Origin: Immundisolibacterales bacterium
Lineage (GTDB): Bacteria > Pseudomonadota > Gammaproteobacteria > HK1
Assembly: GCA_026712715.1 (NCBI GenBank)
Contig: JAPOPW010000055.1
Location: forward strand, 1-64,000
Length of the DNA stretch: 64,000 nt
Direction of reading: 5' to 3'
Positions 36,208-47,065 of the stretch are shown here, piece after piece. Positions within the stretch are counted from its first letter, which is position 1, and each line of letters opens with the position of its first letter. The translations under genes were made by a program, and so were the position numbers. Below the pieces are notes generated by a model. It made no database searches, was not told the DNA's origin, and worked only from the letters and a program-made list of their open reading frames with translations.

Positions 36208-36891
36208 TCAGCCGTCGGCGCCCGACGGCGACTCGGAGCCGCCGTCGGCGCCCGCTTCGGGGGTTTCGGGAAGCTCGAAGTCCTCCCCGGCCTCGGTGAC
36301 CTCCTCGACCTCGGTGACCCGGGACACCTGGATGCTGATCACCGGCTGGTCGTGCTCGGAACCATGGATGAGGGCCGGAACCTCCACCCCCTCGGGGAGC
36401 GGGACCTGGCTGAGGTGGATGCTGTCCCCGATGTCCATGTCCACGGTGTTGACCGCGAGGTACTCCGGCAGGTCTCCCGGCAGGCAGGAGATCTCCACCT
36501 CGGTCATGTGGTGCGAGATCGATCCGCCGGCGCGCCGCCCCGGCGAGTCCTCCTCGTTCTCGAAATGAATCGGCACGAGCATGGTGATCTTCTGCGTCTC
36601 GCTCACCCGCAGGAGGTCGAGGTGCAGGATCCGTTCGGTGGCCGGGTGCCGCTGCAGGCTCTTGATCACCGCCTTCTCCTCGCGGCCGTCGACCTTCACG
36701 GTCAGCACGTGCGAGAACCAGGCTTCGTTGGAGAGCTGCCGCCGGAGCACGTTCTCGGCGAGATCGAGGGGCAATGGATCCTGCCCCGCGCCGTACATGA
36801 TTGCGGGTATCCGTCCCGTGCGGCGGAGCCGCCGCACCGCGCCCTTGCCGTGCCCGGATCGGACGTCCGCTTGAAGTTCGAACTCGGCCAT
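36208..36891 (-). CDS. rplY: 50S ribosomal protein L25/general stress protein Ctc
   Basis: MAEFELQADVRSGHGKGAVRRLRRTGRIPAIMYGAGQDPLPLDL...; C-terminal CTC domain; acidic tail. Confidence 0.93.
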   Translation of the reverse strand: MAEFELQADVRSGHGKGAVRRLRRTGRIPAIMYGAGQDPLPLDLAENVLRRQLSNEAWFSHVLTVKVDGREEKAVIKSLQRHPATERILHLDLLRVSETQKITMLVPIHFENEEDSPGRRAGGSISHHMTEVEISCLPGDLPEYLAVNTVDMDIGDSIHLSQVPLPEGVEVPALIHGSEHDQPVISIQVSRVTEVEEVTEAGEDFELPETPEAGADGGSESPSGADG

Positions 36892-37014
36892 GAATCGAAT
36901 TCTCCGTGGTGGTTCGTTGCTGGTTGTAAGGAAACAGGTGAGGGATCGGTGCCGCAACTCGTGGAAGCGATGCGCGCTCGTTCCGCGCAACCGTTGGCAG
37001 CCCTGCCTGCCGGC

Positions 37015-38061
37015 CTACTCCATGAAGAGCTCCCCGACCGACCGGCCGGTGCAGATCCGAAGGATGCTCTCCGCGAGCAGCTCGGCGATGCCGAGCCGGC
37101 GGATCCGGGGGCTGCTCTCCGCCCGGTCGTCGAGGGGGATGGTGTCGGTGACGACGAGCTCGTCGAGATCCGACGCTTCGATGTTTTCCACCGCGGGCTC
37201 CGACAGAACCGCATGCGTGCAGTAGGCGAACACCCGCTCCGCGCCGCGCTGCTTCAGCGCGCGCGCGCCCTGGCAGAGCGTGCCCGCGGTGTCGGCGATG
37301 TCGTCGACGATGACGCACGTGCGACCCTTGACCCGGCCGATGATGTTCATCACCTGGGCTTCGTTCGCGCGCGGCCGGCGCTTGTCGATGATCGCGAGCT
37401 CCGCGTCGTCGAGCTGCTTCGCGATCGCCCGCGCGCGGACCACCCCTCCCACGTCCGGAGAGACGACGATGGGGTCGGTCAGCTCCCGGCGCCAGATGTC
37501 TCCGATGAGGATCGGCGAAGCGTAGATGTTGTCGACCGGAATGTCGAAGAAGCCCTGAATCTGATCCGCGTGGAGGTCGACCGTCAACGCCCGGTGCGCC
37601 CCCGCCGTCGAGATCATGTTCGCCACCACCTTGGCCGAGATGGGAACCCGGACCGAGCGCGGGCGGCGGTCCTGCCGGGCATAGCCGAAATAGGGAATGA
37701 CGGCGGTGATGCGTGCGGCCGACGCCCGTCGCACTGCATCCATCATGATGATGAGCTCCACCAGGTTCTCGTTGGCCGGCCGGCAGGTGGAGTTGACGAT
37801 GAAGATGTCCTTGCCGCGGACCGAGTCGTTGATCTCGACGTTGACCTCGCCGTCGCGGAACCGGCTGACGGTGGCGCGGCCGGGCGGAACGCCAAGACGC
37901 GCGCAGACGTTCTCCACCAGGCGCTCGCTCGACGACCCGGCGAAGATCATCAGCGAGTCGGGATCGATTTGCGGGTCCCCGTACGACGGCGCCAGCGGCG
38001 AATCGCCGAACGACGGCGAAAGCTGTGGATCCACGAACCGCCCGAATCGGTTTTCGTTCAT
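37015..38061 (-). CDS. prs: Ribose-phosphate pyrophosphokinase
   Basis: [85 protein letters not shown]; alternative start at 37950. Confidence 0.96.
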   Translation of the reverse strand: MNENRFGRFVDPQLSPSFGDSPLAPSYGDPQIDPDSLMIFAGSSSERLVENVCARLGVPPGRATVSRFRDGEVNVEINDSVRGKDIFIVNSTCRPANENLVELIIMMDAVRRASAARITAVIPYFGYARQDRRPRSVRVPISAKVVANMISTAGAHRALTVDLHADQIQGFFDIPVDNIYASPILIGDIWRRELTDPIVVSPDVGGVVRARAIAKQLDDAELAIIDKRRPRANEAQVMNIIGRVKGRTCVIVDDIADTAGTLCQGARALKQRGAERVFAYCTHAVLSEPAVENIEASDLDELVVTDTIPLDDRAESSPRIRRLGIAELLAESILRICTGRSVGELFME

Positions 38062-38149
38062 CGAGTCTGGCTCCAGGAAATCAACTCGGGTGGACGGCCG
38101 CGGGCCGGTCCGTTGCCACCGGCTCTCCCCCCGCCGCCCCGCCGAGGTA

Positions 38150-38224
38150 TGGCTGGGGTGCCAGGATTCGAACCTGGGAATGCTGGGATCAAAACCCAGT
38201 GCCTTACCGCTTGGCTACACCCCA
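38150..38224 (-). tRNA. tRNA-Gln (anticodon TTG), CCA encoded
   Basis: TGGGGTGTAGCCAAGCGGTAAGGCACTGGGTTTTGATCCCAGCATTCCCAGGTTCGAATCCTGGCACCCCAGCCA folds as a cloverleaf; canonical ispE-tRNA-Gln-prs context. Confidence 0.95.
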
Positions 38225-39181
38225 AGAGCTGCCGGCGCCACCGGTGGCCACGGAACCGCACGCGACCCCCGGCACTGAACCTCCGAACCCCTTCGCTCCG
38301 CCGGCCGGCGGGCGCCCGCGGGCCCCGCGCAACGGCGAATTGGCGATGCCTCGTGCGACCCAGCCGTCCCATTCCTCCGGCATTTCCCGCAATGCCCGGC
38401 GCGCGGACCCCTCCGTGCGGAACACGCCGAATACCGCCGAGCCCGTGCCGGTCATCCTTGCCTGGTCGGGCCCGTCAACGTGCTCCAGGAGCCACTCGAG
38501 CGCGGCATCCACCGCCGGGTAGCGGCGGCGCACGACCGGCTCGCAGTCGTTGCCGGCCGCGGCGAGCAGGGCATCGATGTCGACCGGTTCGTCCGTTGAA
38601 CGGCGGGGCATTTTGAGCGGAGGCGAATCCCGTGTCAAACCGGGTTCGGCAAACACCGCGGCGGTCGAAACGGGGATCCGCGGATGAACGACGAGATACC
38701 ACCGGAGCGGGAGCGGCATGGCGCGGATGCGCTCCCCGACCCCCTCCGCCCAGCCGCTTCGACCGTGCACGAAGACCGGAACGTCCGCACCGAGCTCGAG
38801 CCCTAGGTCGGCAAGGCGATGCTCGTCGAGTCCGGTCCCCCAGATCCGGTTGAGCGCGACGAGGGTGGTGGCGGCGTCGGAGCTGCCGCCGCCGAGTCCC
38901 GCCCCTTGCGGGATCCGCTTGTCGAGCCGGATGGTCGCGCCCGGCCGGGCCGAGGTTCTCGCCCGCAGCAAGTGCGCGGCGCGGACCGAGAGCTCGTCCT
39001 CCTCATCGAGCCCCGGCGGCGGGTCCTCGAGGACGATTCGCCCGTCGCGTCGCGCGGCGATCTCCACTTCGTCGCCGAAGTCGAGGAGCTGGAAAACGGT
39101 CTGAAGGTCGTGCCGGCCGTCCGTTCGCCGACCCGTGACGCGAAGAAACAGGTTGAGCTTGGCGGGAGCGGGCCAGCGCAC
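38204..39181 (-). CDS. ispE: 4-diphosphocytidyl-2-C-methyl-D-erythritol kinase
   Basis: [73 protein letters not shown] start at 39181. Confidence 0.95.
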   Translation of the reverse strand: MRWPAPAKLNLFLRVTGRRTDGRHDLQTVFQLLDFGDEVEIAARRDGRIVLEDPPPGLDEEDELSVRAAHLLRARTSARPGATIRLDKRIPQGAGLGGGSSDAATTLVALNRIWGTGLDEHRLADLGLELGADVPVFVHGRSGWAEGVGERIRAMPLPLRWYLVVHPRIPVSTAAVFAEPGLTRDSPPLKMPRRSTDEPVDIDALLAAAGNDCEPVVRRRYPAVDAALEWLLEHVDGPDQARMTGTGSAVFGVFRTEGSARRALREMPEEWDGWVARGIANSPLRGARGRPPAGGAKGFGGSVPGVACGSVATGGAGSSWGVAKR

Positions 39182-39840
39182 TACTCGAGCCGCCAGTCGC
39201 GGACCACCACCCGAACGGTGGCCCGCTCCCCGCGCAAGGTGACCCGGTCCGGAAGGTCCGGCGGCCCGGCCGATTCCGAAGGAAATCGGTACTCGATTCG
39301 CCAGCCCTGCTGGGTGAGCGTCGAGAGCCGTCCGTCCTCGTCCAGCGTCCAGTCTCCGACCGCGGTCCCGGGCCGTGCCCGGGCGGTGATCCAGTGCCGG
39401 AGGGAGGACGCGGGCAGGTCCCAGCCGATCCGGCGGCCGAACAACTCTTCGGGGGTGCGGGCGGTCCGGCGTTCCCCCTTTGCGGTCTTCAGCTCGACCG
39501 CGCCCGGGCGCCCCTTCACCTCGAGCGCACCCTGTCCGAACGGTCCGCTCAGCCGCAGACGGAAATCCTCCTGGCGCTGGCGCCAGTCGAAGGCGGCGCT
39601 CCAGCTCCGGTACCCTTCCCCGTCCTCGTCGCGGACCCGCACCGCGAGCTTTCCCGTCGCCCGCCAGCGCTCGACGACGTCGTCCGGCGGACGGGCCTCG
39701 GGGGCCGGTACCGGGGTCTCCGCCCGCCACGGCACCAGGGCGCAGCCCGGCAGGGCGAGGGCCCCGGCCAGCGGGACGAGCGCGAAGGCCGCGGTGAGCC
39801 GCCGGCGCCCCGGTTCGAGGCGGCCCGGCGCGCCGCTCAG
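39181..39840 (-). CDS. lolB: Outer membrane lipoprotein LolB
   Basis: Lipobox LAGALALPGC; WRATGKLAVRVRDEDGEGYRSWSAAFDWRQRQEDFRLRLSGPFGQGALEVKG; start uncertain (CTG 39840 overlapping upstream TGA, or further upstream). Confidence 0.85.
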   Translation of the reverse strand: MSGAPGRLEPGRRRLTAAFALVPLAGALALPGCALVPWRAETPVPAPEARPPDDVVERWRATGKLAVRVRDEDGEGYRSWSAAFDWRQRQEDFRLRLSGPFGQGALEVKGRPGAVELKTAKGERRTARTPEELFGRRIGWDLPASSLRHWITARARPGTAVGDWTLDEDGRLSTLTQQGWRIEYRFPSESAGPPDLPDRVTLRGERATVRVVVRDWRLE

Positions 39841-41543
39841 GACCCGAAGCGCTCGATTGTCTCGAGCAGCACTTCGTTTTCCGGATCGTCCTCGAGCGCG
39901 GACTCCCATATCTCCCGTGCCTCGTCGTGGCGCCCCAGGACCCAGAGCGCCTCTCCCAAATGGGCGGCGACCACCGGATCCGCCTCCATCTCGTGCGAGC
40001 GTCGCAGCCAGTCGGCCGCCTCTTCGTGGCGGCCGAGGCGGAAGAGCACCCACCCCATGCTGTCGACGATATAGGATCGGTTTGGATCCAGAGCGAGGGC
40101 CCGTTCCACTAGGTCCAGCGCCTCCTCGAAGCGATCGGTGCGGTCCGCAAGGGTGTATCCGAGCGCGTTGAGCGCGTCAATGTGCTCCGGATCGCGGGCG
40201 ATGATCGACCGCAGGTCCCGCTCCAGGACATCGAGCCGGTCGAGCCGCTCCGCGACCATCGCGCGCGAGTAGAGCAGGTCGTCGTCGTCGGGATAGGCGG
40301 CAAGCCCGCGGTCGAGGACGCCCATTGCCTCGGCCGGGAGTTCCGCGCGAACGAGCAGGCCGCTCTCCGCCCGGTACAGCCGGACGTCGTCGCCCCGGGC
40401 GTAGCGCGGGGTGGCGGCGAGATGTCGTCGCGCCCATTCGAGCTGCCCCGAGTCGGTCATGATCTCGGCCGTGCGGATCCGTGCGCTCACGTAGTAGACC
40501 CCGCCGCGCACCCTCCGATAGGCGCGCAGGGCGCGGTCGAACGCTTCCTGCGTCTGGTCGATGAGCCCGGTGAAGTACCACGCCCCGTCCCGCCATTCAC
40601 CCGCGCGATAGAGCATCTCGAAGTGCGGGCGCGCGTCGTCGAGGCGCTCCATCCTCGTCAGCAGCCGGCCGAGCTCCCACCGCGCGACGTGGTCGTGCGG
40701 GCGTCGCTCGACGAGGGTCGCGTACCGGTCGCTCGCCTCCTCGTGCCGCCCCGCCGAGTCGAGCAGCCGCGCGTAGGTGCGAAGGAGCGCGTCGCTGCCG
40801 CCATCCTCCGCTTCCCGGTGGGCGAGGACCTCCAGCGCGGCGTCCCGATCGCCGCGATCGTGCAGCAGCATCGCATGGGTCACCGAGAACCGATCCTCGC
40901 GCGGCGCTTCACGCGTGAGGACTTCCAGGATTCCGACCGCACGCTCGAGCCGGCCCGAGCCGGCCAGCACGCGTGCGAGCGCATACCGCGATTCGGGGTC
41001 CGCGTCCGCGACCGATTCCATGATCCCGATCCGCCGGTCGACGTCCGGTTCCTGGCGGAGCAGCCTGACGACGGTTTCGAGGCCGCCCGGGTCCGACGCG
41101 TCCCCGGGTCTCGCGATGCGCCGCAGCGCCGCGGCGGCTTCGGCGGGACGGCCCGCGCGCGAGAGCATGAGCGCGAGCATCCGGTGCGCCGCCGGGTCGT
41201 CGGGATCGAGCTCGTGCCACAGGCCCGAGGCATCGACGGCGAGGGGGAAGCGTGCCGCGCGCGCCGCGATCCTGGCCGCCCGACGGGCGAAGGCCGAGCT
41301 GCGGTGCGCCCGGGCGGCGTCCATGTAGCTGTGCACCGCGCGATCCGTATCCACATCGTCCCCCGCCCGTGCGGCGAGCTCGGCGAGGAGCAGCGGCGCG
41401 AGCGTTCCGGGGAGCAGCTCGGCCGGCGGGGGTGCGTCGCCGGGAGGGGCGCCCGAGGCGGAGGCCGGTCGCAGGGCGAGCACGATCGCTACCGCGGCGG
41501 CCGCGAGCAGAACGACATGCGGGCGCAGGGTGCTCATCGGCAT
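39837..41543 (-). CDS. Tetratricopeptide repeat protein
   Basis: Multiple TPR units (e.g. DALNALGYTLADRTDRFEEALDLVERALALDPNRSYIVDSMGWVLFRLGRHEEAADWLRRS); usual neighbour of lolB. Confidence 0.9.
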   Translation of the reverse strand: MPMSTLRPHVVLLAAAAVAIVLALRPASASGAPPGDAPPPAELLPGTLAPLLLAELAARAGDDVDTDRAVHSYMDAARAHRSSAFARRAARIAARAARFPLAVDASGLWHELDPDDPAAHRMLALMLSRAGRPAEAAAALRRIARPGDASDPGGLETVVRLLRQEPDVDRRIGIMESVADADPESRYALARVLAGSGRLERAVGILEVLTREAPREDRFSVTHAMLLHDRGDRDAALEVLAHREAEDGGSDALLRTYARLLDSAGRHEEASDRYATLVERRPHDHVARWELGRLLTRMERLDDARPHFEMLYRAGEWRDGAWYFTGLIDQTQEAFDRALRAYRRVRGGVYYVSARIRTAEIMTDSGQLEWARRHLAATPRYARGDDVRLYRAESGLLVRAELPAEAMGVLDRGLAAYPDDDDLLYSRAMVAERLDRLDVLERDLRSIIARDPEHIDALNALGYTLADRTDRFEEALDLVERALALDPNRSYIVDSMGWVLFRLGRHEEAADWLRRSHEMEADPVVAAHLGEALWVLGRHDEAREIWESALEDDPENEVLLETIERFGS

Positions 41544-41715
41544 CCAGACTCCTCGAGGGGCCCCGATCTGTTCAGATGAGTCACGTTTGCAAAGCGATTT
41601 CAGGAACGAAACGTACGAGGCTGCTACCACTGCGCAGCGGCCGGGTCGCGAACAAGCATGGATGGCTTCGAACATGTCTCGTCGGTCCGAGGCGCAGCCT
41701 CGCTAGAATAGCCCA

Positions 41716-42804
41716 ATGCACGCTTCCGTAGTTGAAAAGCTGGACGCGATCGCGGGTCGTGGGGACGAGCTCAGCGGCCTGCTCGCCGATCCCGAAGTGA
41801 TTGCGGACCAGCCTCGATTCCGTTCCCTCGCGAAGGAGCTCTCGGATCTTCAGCCGGTGACCGCCTGCTACCGGCGCTATCGCGAGGCGCTCGACGCGGC
41901 CGAGGCGGCGCGCGAGATGCTGGGGGACTCCGACCCCGGCATCCGCGAGCTCGCCCGGGACGAGCTCGGCGAGGCGGAGGCCGCGCGCGAGGCGGTCGAG
42001 GCGGAGCTTCGGACCCTGCTGATTCCGGTGGACCCGGCCGACGACAGCAACACCTTTCTCGAGATCCGGGCCGGCGCGGGGGGTGAGGAGGCGGCGCTCT
42101 TCGCGGGCGAGCTCCTGCGGATGTATCTCCGGTACGCGGAGGCGCGGCGCTGGACCCCGGAAGTGATGAGCGAGAGCCACAGCGAGCAGGGAGGGTACCG
42201 CGAGGTGGTCGTCCGGGTGGTCGGCCGCAAGGCGTACTCGCGCCTCAAGTTCGAATCGGGCGGGCATCGCGTGCAGCGCGTGCCGGAGACCGAGTCGCAG
42301 GGCCGCATCCACACCTCCGCGTGCACGGTGGCGGTGCTGCCGGAGCTCGAGGACGTGAGCGAGGTCGAGATCGACCCGGGCGACATCAGGGTGGACACGT
42401 TTCGGGCGTCGGGGGCGGGCGGCCAGCACATCAACAAGACCGACTCCGCGATCCGCATGACGCACCTGCCGTCCGGGATGGTGGTGGAGTGCCAGGACGA
42501 ACGGTCGCAGCACAAGACCCGGGCCCGGGCGCTGTCCCTGCTCCGCGCCCGCCTGCTCGCGGCGGAGCGCGACCGGCAGCAGGCGGAACGGGCCGCGGAG
42601 CGGCGGCTCCTCGTCGGGAGCGGGGATCGCTCGCAGCGGGGGCGCACCTACAACTTCCCCCCGGGACGCATCACCGACCATCGGATCCATCTCACCTTGT
42701 ACAAGCTCGACGCGGTGCTCGCAGGAGACCTCGATCCGCTCATCGAGCCGCTGATGAGCGCGTACCAGGCCGACCAGCTCGCTGCGATGGGGGTCGACGG
42801 GTGA
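41716..42804 (+). CDS. prfA: Peptide chain release factor 1
   Basis: [62 protein letters not shown]. Confidence 0.98.
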   Translation: MHASVVEKLDAIAGRGDELSGLLADPEVIADQPRFRSLAKELSDLQPVTACYRRYREALDAAEAAREMLGDSDPGIRELARDELGEAEAAREAVEAELRTLLIPVDPADDSNTFLEIRAGAGGEEAALFAGELLRMYLRYAEARRWTPEVMSESHSEQGGYREVVVRVVGRKAYSRLKFESGGHRVQRVPETESQGRIHTSACTVAVLPELEDVSEVEIDPGDIRVDTFRASGAGGQHINKTDSAIRMTHLPSGMVVECQDERSQHKTRARALSLLRARLLAAERDRQQAERAAERRLLVGSGDRSQRGRTYNFPPGRITDHRIHLTLYKLDAVLAGDLDPLIEPLMSAYQADQLAAMGVDG

Positions 42805-43670
42805 CCCCGGGCGCTCGGACGGGCACCGCGGGCGAGGCCCTCGCCGAGGCGCGCGGCGTGCTCGCCACCCTGGACCATCCCGGGCTCGACGCTTCCGTCC
42901 TCCTCGCACGAACGCTCGATCTCCCCCGCACGGCGCTCATTGCCCGCCCCGAGATTCCGATCGACCCGGCCGCGAAGAGGCGGTTCGGCGAGCTCGTCGG
43001 GCGGCGGGCGGCGGGCGAGCCGCTCGCGTGGCTCACCGGGCGGCGCGAGTTCTGGTCGTTCGAGCTCGAGGTCGACCGCTCCACCCTCGTTCCGCGTCCG
43101 GAGACGGAACGGCTGGTGGAGGCGGTGCTCGAGGCGGTGGGGGAGGCGGTCTCGGGAGACGAAGGGGGGCGGGTCGCGGACCTCGGCACGGGGTGCGGGG
43201 CCGTCGCCATCGCGGTCGCGCGCGAAGCGGCCGGGCAACCAGAGGTCGTCGCCACCGACATCGACGCGGGCGCGCTCGAAGTCGCGCGCCGCAACGTGCG
43301 GCGCCTCGCCCCGGGCCGGGTCGAGCTCCGGCGCGGGTCGTGGTGCGAGCCGCTCGAAGCGGGCGCGTACGCGGTCATCGCGAGCAATCCCCCGTATCTG
43401 CGGGCGGACGATCCGCACCTGCTCGGCGACGGGGTCCGCCACGAGCCGCGCCGCGCCCTGGTCGGGGGGCGGGACGGTCTCGCCGCGATCCGGGCGATCG
43501 GGCACGGGGCGGTCCGCTGCCTCCGGCCCGGGGGCCGGCTCCTCCTCGAGCACGGAGCGGAGCAGGGGGCGGCGGCGCGCGCCGCGCTCGCGGCGGCGGG
43601 TTTCGAGCGGGTGCGGACCCTTCGGGACCTCGGCGGGCGCGACCGGGTAACGCAGGGGACGAGGCCCTGA
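42801..43670 (+). CDS. prmC: Release factor glutamine methyltransferase
   Basis: [45 protein letters not shown] start overlapping prfA stop. Confidence 0.95.
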   Translation: MTPGARTGTAGEALAEARGVLATLDHPGLDASVLLARTLDLPRTALIARPEIPIDPAAKRRFGELVGRRAAGEPLAWLTGRREFWSFELEVDRSTLVPRPETERLVEAVLEAVGEAVSGDEGGRVADLGTGCGAVAIAVAREAAGQPEVVATDIDAGALEVARRNVRRLAPGRVELRRGSWCEPLEAGAYAVIASNPPYLRADDPHLLGDGVRHEPRRALVGGRDGLAAIRAIGHGAVRCLRPGGRLLLEHGAEQGAAARAALAAAGFERVRTLRDLGGRDRVTQGTRP

Positions 43671-43773
43671 CGCGAAGCGCCGTGCCGGCAGCGGATGCGG
43701 TCGGGCCGGCCCCGGCCGGGAACCGATGCCGCGGAACGCGCGCCGCGGGACGAAACCACCGAGGCGGGTGAGC

Positions 43774-44571
43774 ATGCTCAGCTCCACGCAGCGCGAACGG
43801 TACAGCCGCCACCTCCAGCTTCCGGAGATCGGCGAGGCGGGACAGGCCCGCCTCGCCGCCGCACGGGTGCTGGTGGTCGGCGCGGGCGGACTCGGCTCGC
43901 CGGCGGTGATGTTCCTCGCTGCGGCCGGCGTCGGCACCCTGGCCGTCGCCGACTACGACCGGGTGGATCTATCGAACCTGCAACGCCAGCTCCTCTTCCG
44001 GACGTCCGACATCGGCGAGGACAAGGTGACGGCTGCGCGCGCGGCGGTCGACGCGCTGAACCCGGACGTCCGGGTGGAGACCATCGCGTGGGCGATGGAC
44101 GGTCCGGACCTCGTGCGCGAGGTGGGGCGGGCGGACGTGGTGGTGGACGCGAGCGACAACTTCGAGACCCGCTTCGAGGTCAACGCCGCCTCGCGCGCCA
44201 CGGGCACTCCCCTCGTGTCCGGAGCCGCCATCCGCATGGAGGGGCAGGTCGCGGTATTCGATCCGAAGGACCCCGACTCTCCCTGCTACCGGTGCCTGTT
44301 CGACGACACCGGCGACCCCGACGAACCGTGCGCGCGGGTCGGGGTCTTCGCGCCGGTCGCCGGAATCACGGGAACGATCCAGGCCGCGGCGGCGGTAAAG
44401 CTCGTCGTCGGGCTGCCGTCCGGCCTCGAAGGAAGGCTCATGCTGATCGACGCCCTCGCGATGCGGGTGCGCACGGTGCGGGTGCGGAGGGACCCGGCCT
44501 GCCCGGCCTGCCGGGGAACGCCGAACGGCGCGGGTGGCGACGGGCGAGGCGGCGGAGCGCCGGCGCGGTGA
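43774..44571 (+). CDS. ThiF/MoeB/HesA-family adenylyltransferase
   Basis: [67 protein letters not shown]. Confidence 0.92.
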   Translation: MLSSTQRERYSRHLQLPEIGEAGQARLAAARVLVVGAGGLGSPAVMFLAAAGVGTLAVADYDRVDLSNLQRQLLFRTSDIGEDKVTAARAAVDALNPDVRVETIAWAMDGPDLVREVGRADVVVDASDNFETRFEVNAASRATGTPLVSGAAIRMEGQVAVFDPKDPDSPCYRCLFDDTGDPDEPCARVGVFAPVAGITGTIQAAAAVKLVVGLPSGLEGRLMLIDALAMRVRTVRVRRDPACPACRGTPNGAGGDGRGGGAPAR

Positions 44572-46097
44572 ATCCCTCCCCCACCCCCCGGCACCGCTAC
44601 CGGGACCTCCGCGATTTCATCGCGGGCCTCGAAGCGGCCGGCGATCTCGTGCGGGTGCGCGCCGAGGTGGACCCGCGCCTCGAGATGACCGCGGTGTGCG
44701 ACCGGACCCTTCGCGGCGGCGGCCCCGCGCTCCTCTTCGAACGGCCAACCGGACACCGCACCCCGGTGCTCGCCAACCTCTTCGGCACCCGAAGCCGGGT
44801 CGCGGCGGCCATGGGGGCGGAGAGCGTCGAGGCGCTGCGCGAGATCGGCGAGCTCCTCGCCTTCCTGCGTCAGCCGGACCCGCCCCGGGACCTCCGCGAG
44901 GCCTGGCGGTCGCTCCCCATCTTCAAGCAGGTTCTTGCGATGTCGCCGCGCGAGACCCGCTCCCCTCCCTGCCGCGAGGTGGTGCTGGAGGGAGACGCGG
45001 TGGACCTCGCGGAGTGGCCCGTCCAGACCTGCTGGCCGGAGGACGCGGGACCGCTCATCACCTGGGCCCTCGTCATCACCCGGGGCCCGGGGGGCGGCCG
45101 GCAGAACCTCGGCATCTACCGCCAGCAGGTCATCGATCGGAACCGGGTCATCATGCGGTGGCTCGCGCAACGGGGGGGCGCGCTCGACTACCGGGCGTGG
45201 CGCAAGGCCCGGCCGGGGGAGCCGTTCCCGGTCGCCGTCGCCCTCGGGGCGGACCCCGCGACGACCCTCGCCGCGGTGACCCCGATCCCGGATTCGCTCT
45301 CCGAGTACGCCTTCGCGGGCCTGCTCCGCGGCGCCCGCACCGGGGTCGCGCGCGCCCTCGGCTCCGACCTCCAGGTGCCGGCGAGCGCGGAGATCGTGCT
45401 CGAGGGCGCCATCCATCCCGGGGACGAGGCGCCGGAGGGGCCGTTCGGGGACCACACCGGGTACTACAACGACGTCGAGTCCTTCCCGGTCTTCACCATC
45501 GACCGCATCACCCACCGCCGCGACCCCATCTACCACAGCACCTACACCGGGCGGCCGCCGGACGAGCCGGCCGTCCTCGGGGCGGCCATGAACGAGCTCT
45601 TCATCCCCCTCCTTCGCCGCCAGTTTCCCGAGATCCGCGACTTCTACCTGCCGCCGGAAGGCTGCTCGTACCGGATCGGAATCGTCTCGATGGAAAAGCA
45701 GTACGCGGGACACGCGAAGCGGGTGATGTTCGGCCTGTGGTCGGTGCTCCGACAGTTCATGTACACCAAGATCATCATCGTGGTGGACGCGGACATCGAC
45801 GTCCGGGACTGGAAGGACGTCGCCTGGGCGCTCGCTACCCGGACGGACCCCGCCCGCGACGTCACCCTGGTCGAGAACACCCCGATCGACTACCTCGACT
45901 TCGCCTCTCCGGTGGCGGGTCTCGGCTCCAAGATGGGCATCGACGCGACCGGAAAATGGCCCGGCGAGACGGAGCGCGCGTGGGGGCGCCCCATCACGAT
46001 GGCGCGCGAGGTTCTCGACCGCGTCGATGCGATGTGGGAGAGCCTCCGGATCCCCCTCCCCGCCCCCGAGCCGCCGGAGGACGTGCCCGGCGCCTGA
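44568..46097 (+). CDS. UbiD-family decarboxylase
   Basis: [82 protein letters not shown] start overlapping upstream stop. Confidence 0.93.
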   Translation: MNPSPTPRHRYRDLRDFIAGLEAAGDLVRVRAEVDPRLEMTAVCDRTLRGGGPALLFERPTGHRTPVLANLFGTRSRVAAAMGAESVEALREIGELLAFLRQPDPPRDLREAWRSLPIFKQVLAMSPRETRSPPCREVVLEGDAVDLAEWPVQTCWPEDAGPLITWALVITRGPGGGRQNLGIYRQQVIDRNRVIMRWLAQRGGALDYRAWRKARPGEPFPVAVALGADPATTLAAVTPIPDSLSEYAFAGLLRGARTGVARALGSDLQVPASAEIVLEGAIHPGDEAPEGPFGDHTGYYNDVESFPVFTIDRITHRRDPIYHSTYTGRPPDEPAVLGAAMNELFIPLLRRQFPEIRDFYLPPEGCSYRIGIVSMEKQYAGHAKRVMFGLWSVLRQFMYTKIIIVVDADIDVRDWKDVAWALATRTDPARDVTLVENTPIDYLDFASPVAGLGSKMGIDATGKWPGETERAWGRPITMAREVLDRVDAMWESLRIPLPAPEPPEDVPGA

Positions 46098-46811
46098 TCA
46101 ATAAAGGAGCGCGACGTTGCAGTCCTGGCTGTCGCTCGCGATGTCGTAGATCTGCGAGCCTCCTCCGCCCGTCGCGACGCAGCTCGCTTCGCCCTGCGCC
46201 GCTTCGCCGAAGGTTGCGCCGCTGCTCACGGTGAGGCGCAGCCCGCCGGTGTCCGGCACGCCGTCGTCGATCTTGATGTCGAGCTCGCGCGCGAGATCGA
46301 CCGGCAGTCCCCGGCCGAGGACGAGATTGAGACGCACCGGGGGCGCACCGCCGGAGTGGAGATAGTCGTCCGTCCTGCCGAGCACCATGACCCGGTTGAA
46401 CGGATTGAGCGGGGCGCGCTGGTTGGCCGGCGTGGGCTCGACCGCATCGCCCGCAAACTCTCCCTTCAGGAATCCCGCCTTCGCGAGCTGTTCCCAGAGG
46501 GCGTTCGGCTCGGCCCACACGCTTCCCGAGTCGTTGTCGATCCGGCCGTTGTCGTTTCCGCCGCCGGTCACCGCGACGCCGAGGGCCTCGCCCGCTTCGG
46601 TCGCGTTCCAGTCGCCGGGAACGCGCCGGTAGCGATCGACGAAGGCGAAGTACGCGGACTGGATCCCGGCGCTCGTGGAGGCGAGGTTGCGCACCCGGGC
46701 GCTGCCGATGAGCTCCTGGCCGGTCAGAACCGCGCCGACGAGCAGCCCGACCACGACCAGCACCACGGCGATCTCGATGAGGGTGAAGCCGGCGTCTTTC
46801 CGTGCTTGCAT
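46098..46811 (-). CDS. Type IV prepilin-like protein
   Basis: MQARKDAGFTLIEIAVVLVVVGLLVGAVLTGQELIGSARVRNLAS (GFTLIE cleavage motif and TM helix). Confidence 0.88.
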   Translation of the reverse strand: MQARKDAGFTLIEIAVVLVVVGLLVGAVLTGQELIGSARVRNLASTSAGIQSAYFAFVDRYRRVPGDWNATEAGEALGVAVTGGGNDNGRIDNDSGSVWAEPNALWEQLAKAGFLKGEFAGDAVEPTPANQRAPLNPFNRVMVLGRTDDYLHSGGAPPVRLNLVLGRGLPVDLARELDIKIDDGVPDTGGLRLTVSSGATFGEAAQGEASCVATGGGGSQIYDIASDSQDCNVALLY

Positions 46812-47065
46812 TCGATTTTCTCCGGCGCAGCGATGTCCGTGGCGCCTCGGGTGAGTGAGAGTGAGATTGATGGAATCACGCGGCCCGACCGGGACCCGTG
46901 GGAATGCCGGCGGGCGGGAGCGGCGGAAGCCGGTGATCGCGATGTCGAGCCCCGTTCGAGCGGTGTTCCGTCCGGTTCTCCCGGGTGCACCGAACCAGCG
47001 CACCCCGGCGCCTTCGCTGCCCTGGAGCCGGCGGCGGCCGGCGGCCGGGACGTTCGGGGCCACGA

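Noticed and set aside
35371-38616. 1081-aa plus-strand ORF
   Set aside because: Antisense to ychF start, pth, rplY, prs and tRNA-Gln; a high-GC shadow ORF with low-complexity Arg/His-rich translation
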